14,265 nucleotides of DNA from JANXQE01 sp035651635. Lineage in GTDB: Bacteria; Verrucomicrobiota; Verrucomicrobiia; Limisphaerales; UBA8199. Both the position numbers and the translations under genes were made by a program. Each line of letters opens with the position of its first letter. Position 1 is the stretch's first letter. Under the pieces are notes generated by a model. It searched no databases, had not been told where the DNA came from, and saw nothing but the letters and a program-made list of their open reading frames with translations. Below, in pieces: positions 14,033 to 14,265 of the stretch. The DNA is taken from the NCBI GenBank assembly GCA_035651635.1, contig DASRFK010000257.1, positions 1 through 14,265 on the forward strand, given 5' to 3'.

Positions 14033-14051
14033 GCGGACTTCCGAAGTCCGC
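14033..14051. repeat. REP-like hairpin, inverted partner of 14116-14132
   Basis: GCGGACTT (14033-14040) pairs perfectly with AAGTCCGC (14044-14051). With its flanks, the reverse complement reads GGATCGCTGCGGACTT and so on, closely matching GGATGTCGCTGCGGGCA at 14106-14122. The two hairpins form a facing pair about 65 bases apart. Confidence 0.55.
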
Positions 14052-14115
14052 AGCGATCCAGGAACTACGTGGGCCAGGGGTCATGTTTGGAGTCAGCCGG
14101 TGCTCGGATGTCGCT

Positions 14116-14132
14116 GCGGGCAGGATGCCCGC
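14116..14132. repeat. REP-like hairpin immediately before the putative intron
   Basis: GCGGGCA (14116-14122) pairs perfectly with TGCCCGC (14126-14132) around GGA. Four bases (GCGC) separate it from the proposed intron 5' end at 14137. Class C group II introns characteristically insert just after a stem-loop, so this hairpin may be the insertion target. Confidence 0.55.
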
Positions 14133-14136
14133 GCGC

Positions 14137-14265
14137 GTGCGCCTGTGAAGGCGTGCACACTGCGGGGTGCAAGTCCCCGTCAGGCGGAACGTTCACCCGC
14201 CTGTAACCGAAGGCTACTGCGTCGTGGCGACACGAGGTGGAGAGCTGCCGGAGGTGAACAACCCG
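14137..14265 (+). ncRNA. Putative group II intron, 5' end (domain I start), truncated by window edge
   Basis: The segment begins GTGCGCC, matching the GUGYG 5' consensus of bacterial group II introns. A hairpin follows at once (GTGCGCCT with AGGCGTGCAC, one 2-nt bulge). Next are the small stem-loop CGGGGTGCAAGTCCCCG (14163-14179), a GGCGGAACG...CGCCTG pairing (about 14181-14203), and ACCGAAGGC, CGTCGTGGCGACACGAGG and GGTGAACAACCC stretches of the kind seen in domain I. No open frame crosses it. If correct, the ribozyme and a reverse transcriptase/maturase gene should follow beyond 14265. The assignment is by pattern memory, without a covariance search; another structured RNA or repeat is possible. 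Confidence 0.55.

Noticed and set aside
14085..14094. GTTTGGAGTC as another fragment of the CCGCC-palindrome element
   Set aside because: Only ten bases match and neither the core hairpin nor a terminus is present, so chance cannot be excluded.
1..14265. tRNA or rRNA genes
   Set aside because: I saw no cloverleaf with a TTCRANNC loop in proper spacing and no rRNA-like conserved stretches.

Overview
The window looks like part of a moderately GC-rich chromosome from the Verrucomicrobiota, probably near Pedosphaera/Limisphaerales. The evidence is family-level, not an rRNA marker. It includes a pseudopilin with a GAFTLIELL leader and an H-X9-DG C-terminal motif, a coupled set of minor pseudopilins, GYF_2-domain membrane proteins beside a DUF2752 protein, and several kinds of palindromic intergenic repeat. 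There is no rRNA, tRNA, CRISPR array or transposase.

Layout, left to right. A stand-alone CheY-like receiver (255-650, -) is divergent from a tightly coupled three-gene operon, 874-3791 (+), with the order and features of pilV-pilW-pilX minor pilins. A ~125 bp inverted-terminal-repeat element (3793-3917) separates this operon from a convergent FGGY/rhamnulokinase-like gene (3957-5417, -) whose usual catalytic and nucleotide-site motifs are altered. An ~800 bp non-coding stretch follows, holding two facing copies of a three-hairpin repeat. Then come an H-X9-DG pseudopilin (6222-7193, +), a small lipoprotein (7212-7556, +), a strong intrinsic terminator and another inverted-repeat element (7673-7821).

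A leftward cluster then runs trpD (10428-9376), GYF-TM2 protein (9292-8831), GYF-DUF4190-like protein (8792-8277) and DUF2752 protein (8269-7859). Divergent from trpD is a zinc-dependent medium-chain dehydrogenase (10719-11744, +). Convergent with that is a tail-anchored RMD1/DUF155-like membrane protein (11754-12920, -). The last ~1.3 kb holds a second copy of the ~125 bp element in opposite orientation (13028-13153), a second stand-alone receiver (13601-13969, -), a pair of inverted REP-like hairpins and, at the right edge, what appears to be the 5' end of a group II intron cut off by the window end.

Functionally, the best-supported units are the pseudopilin operon, which is probable envelope export or pilus machinery with a response regulator beside it, and the GYF/TM2/DUF2752 membrane cluster, whose role is unknown. 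The dehydrogenase, trpD and the kinase-like gene are metabolic in type but have no pathway partners here. The repeats sit in the gaps between genes, often beside stop codons.
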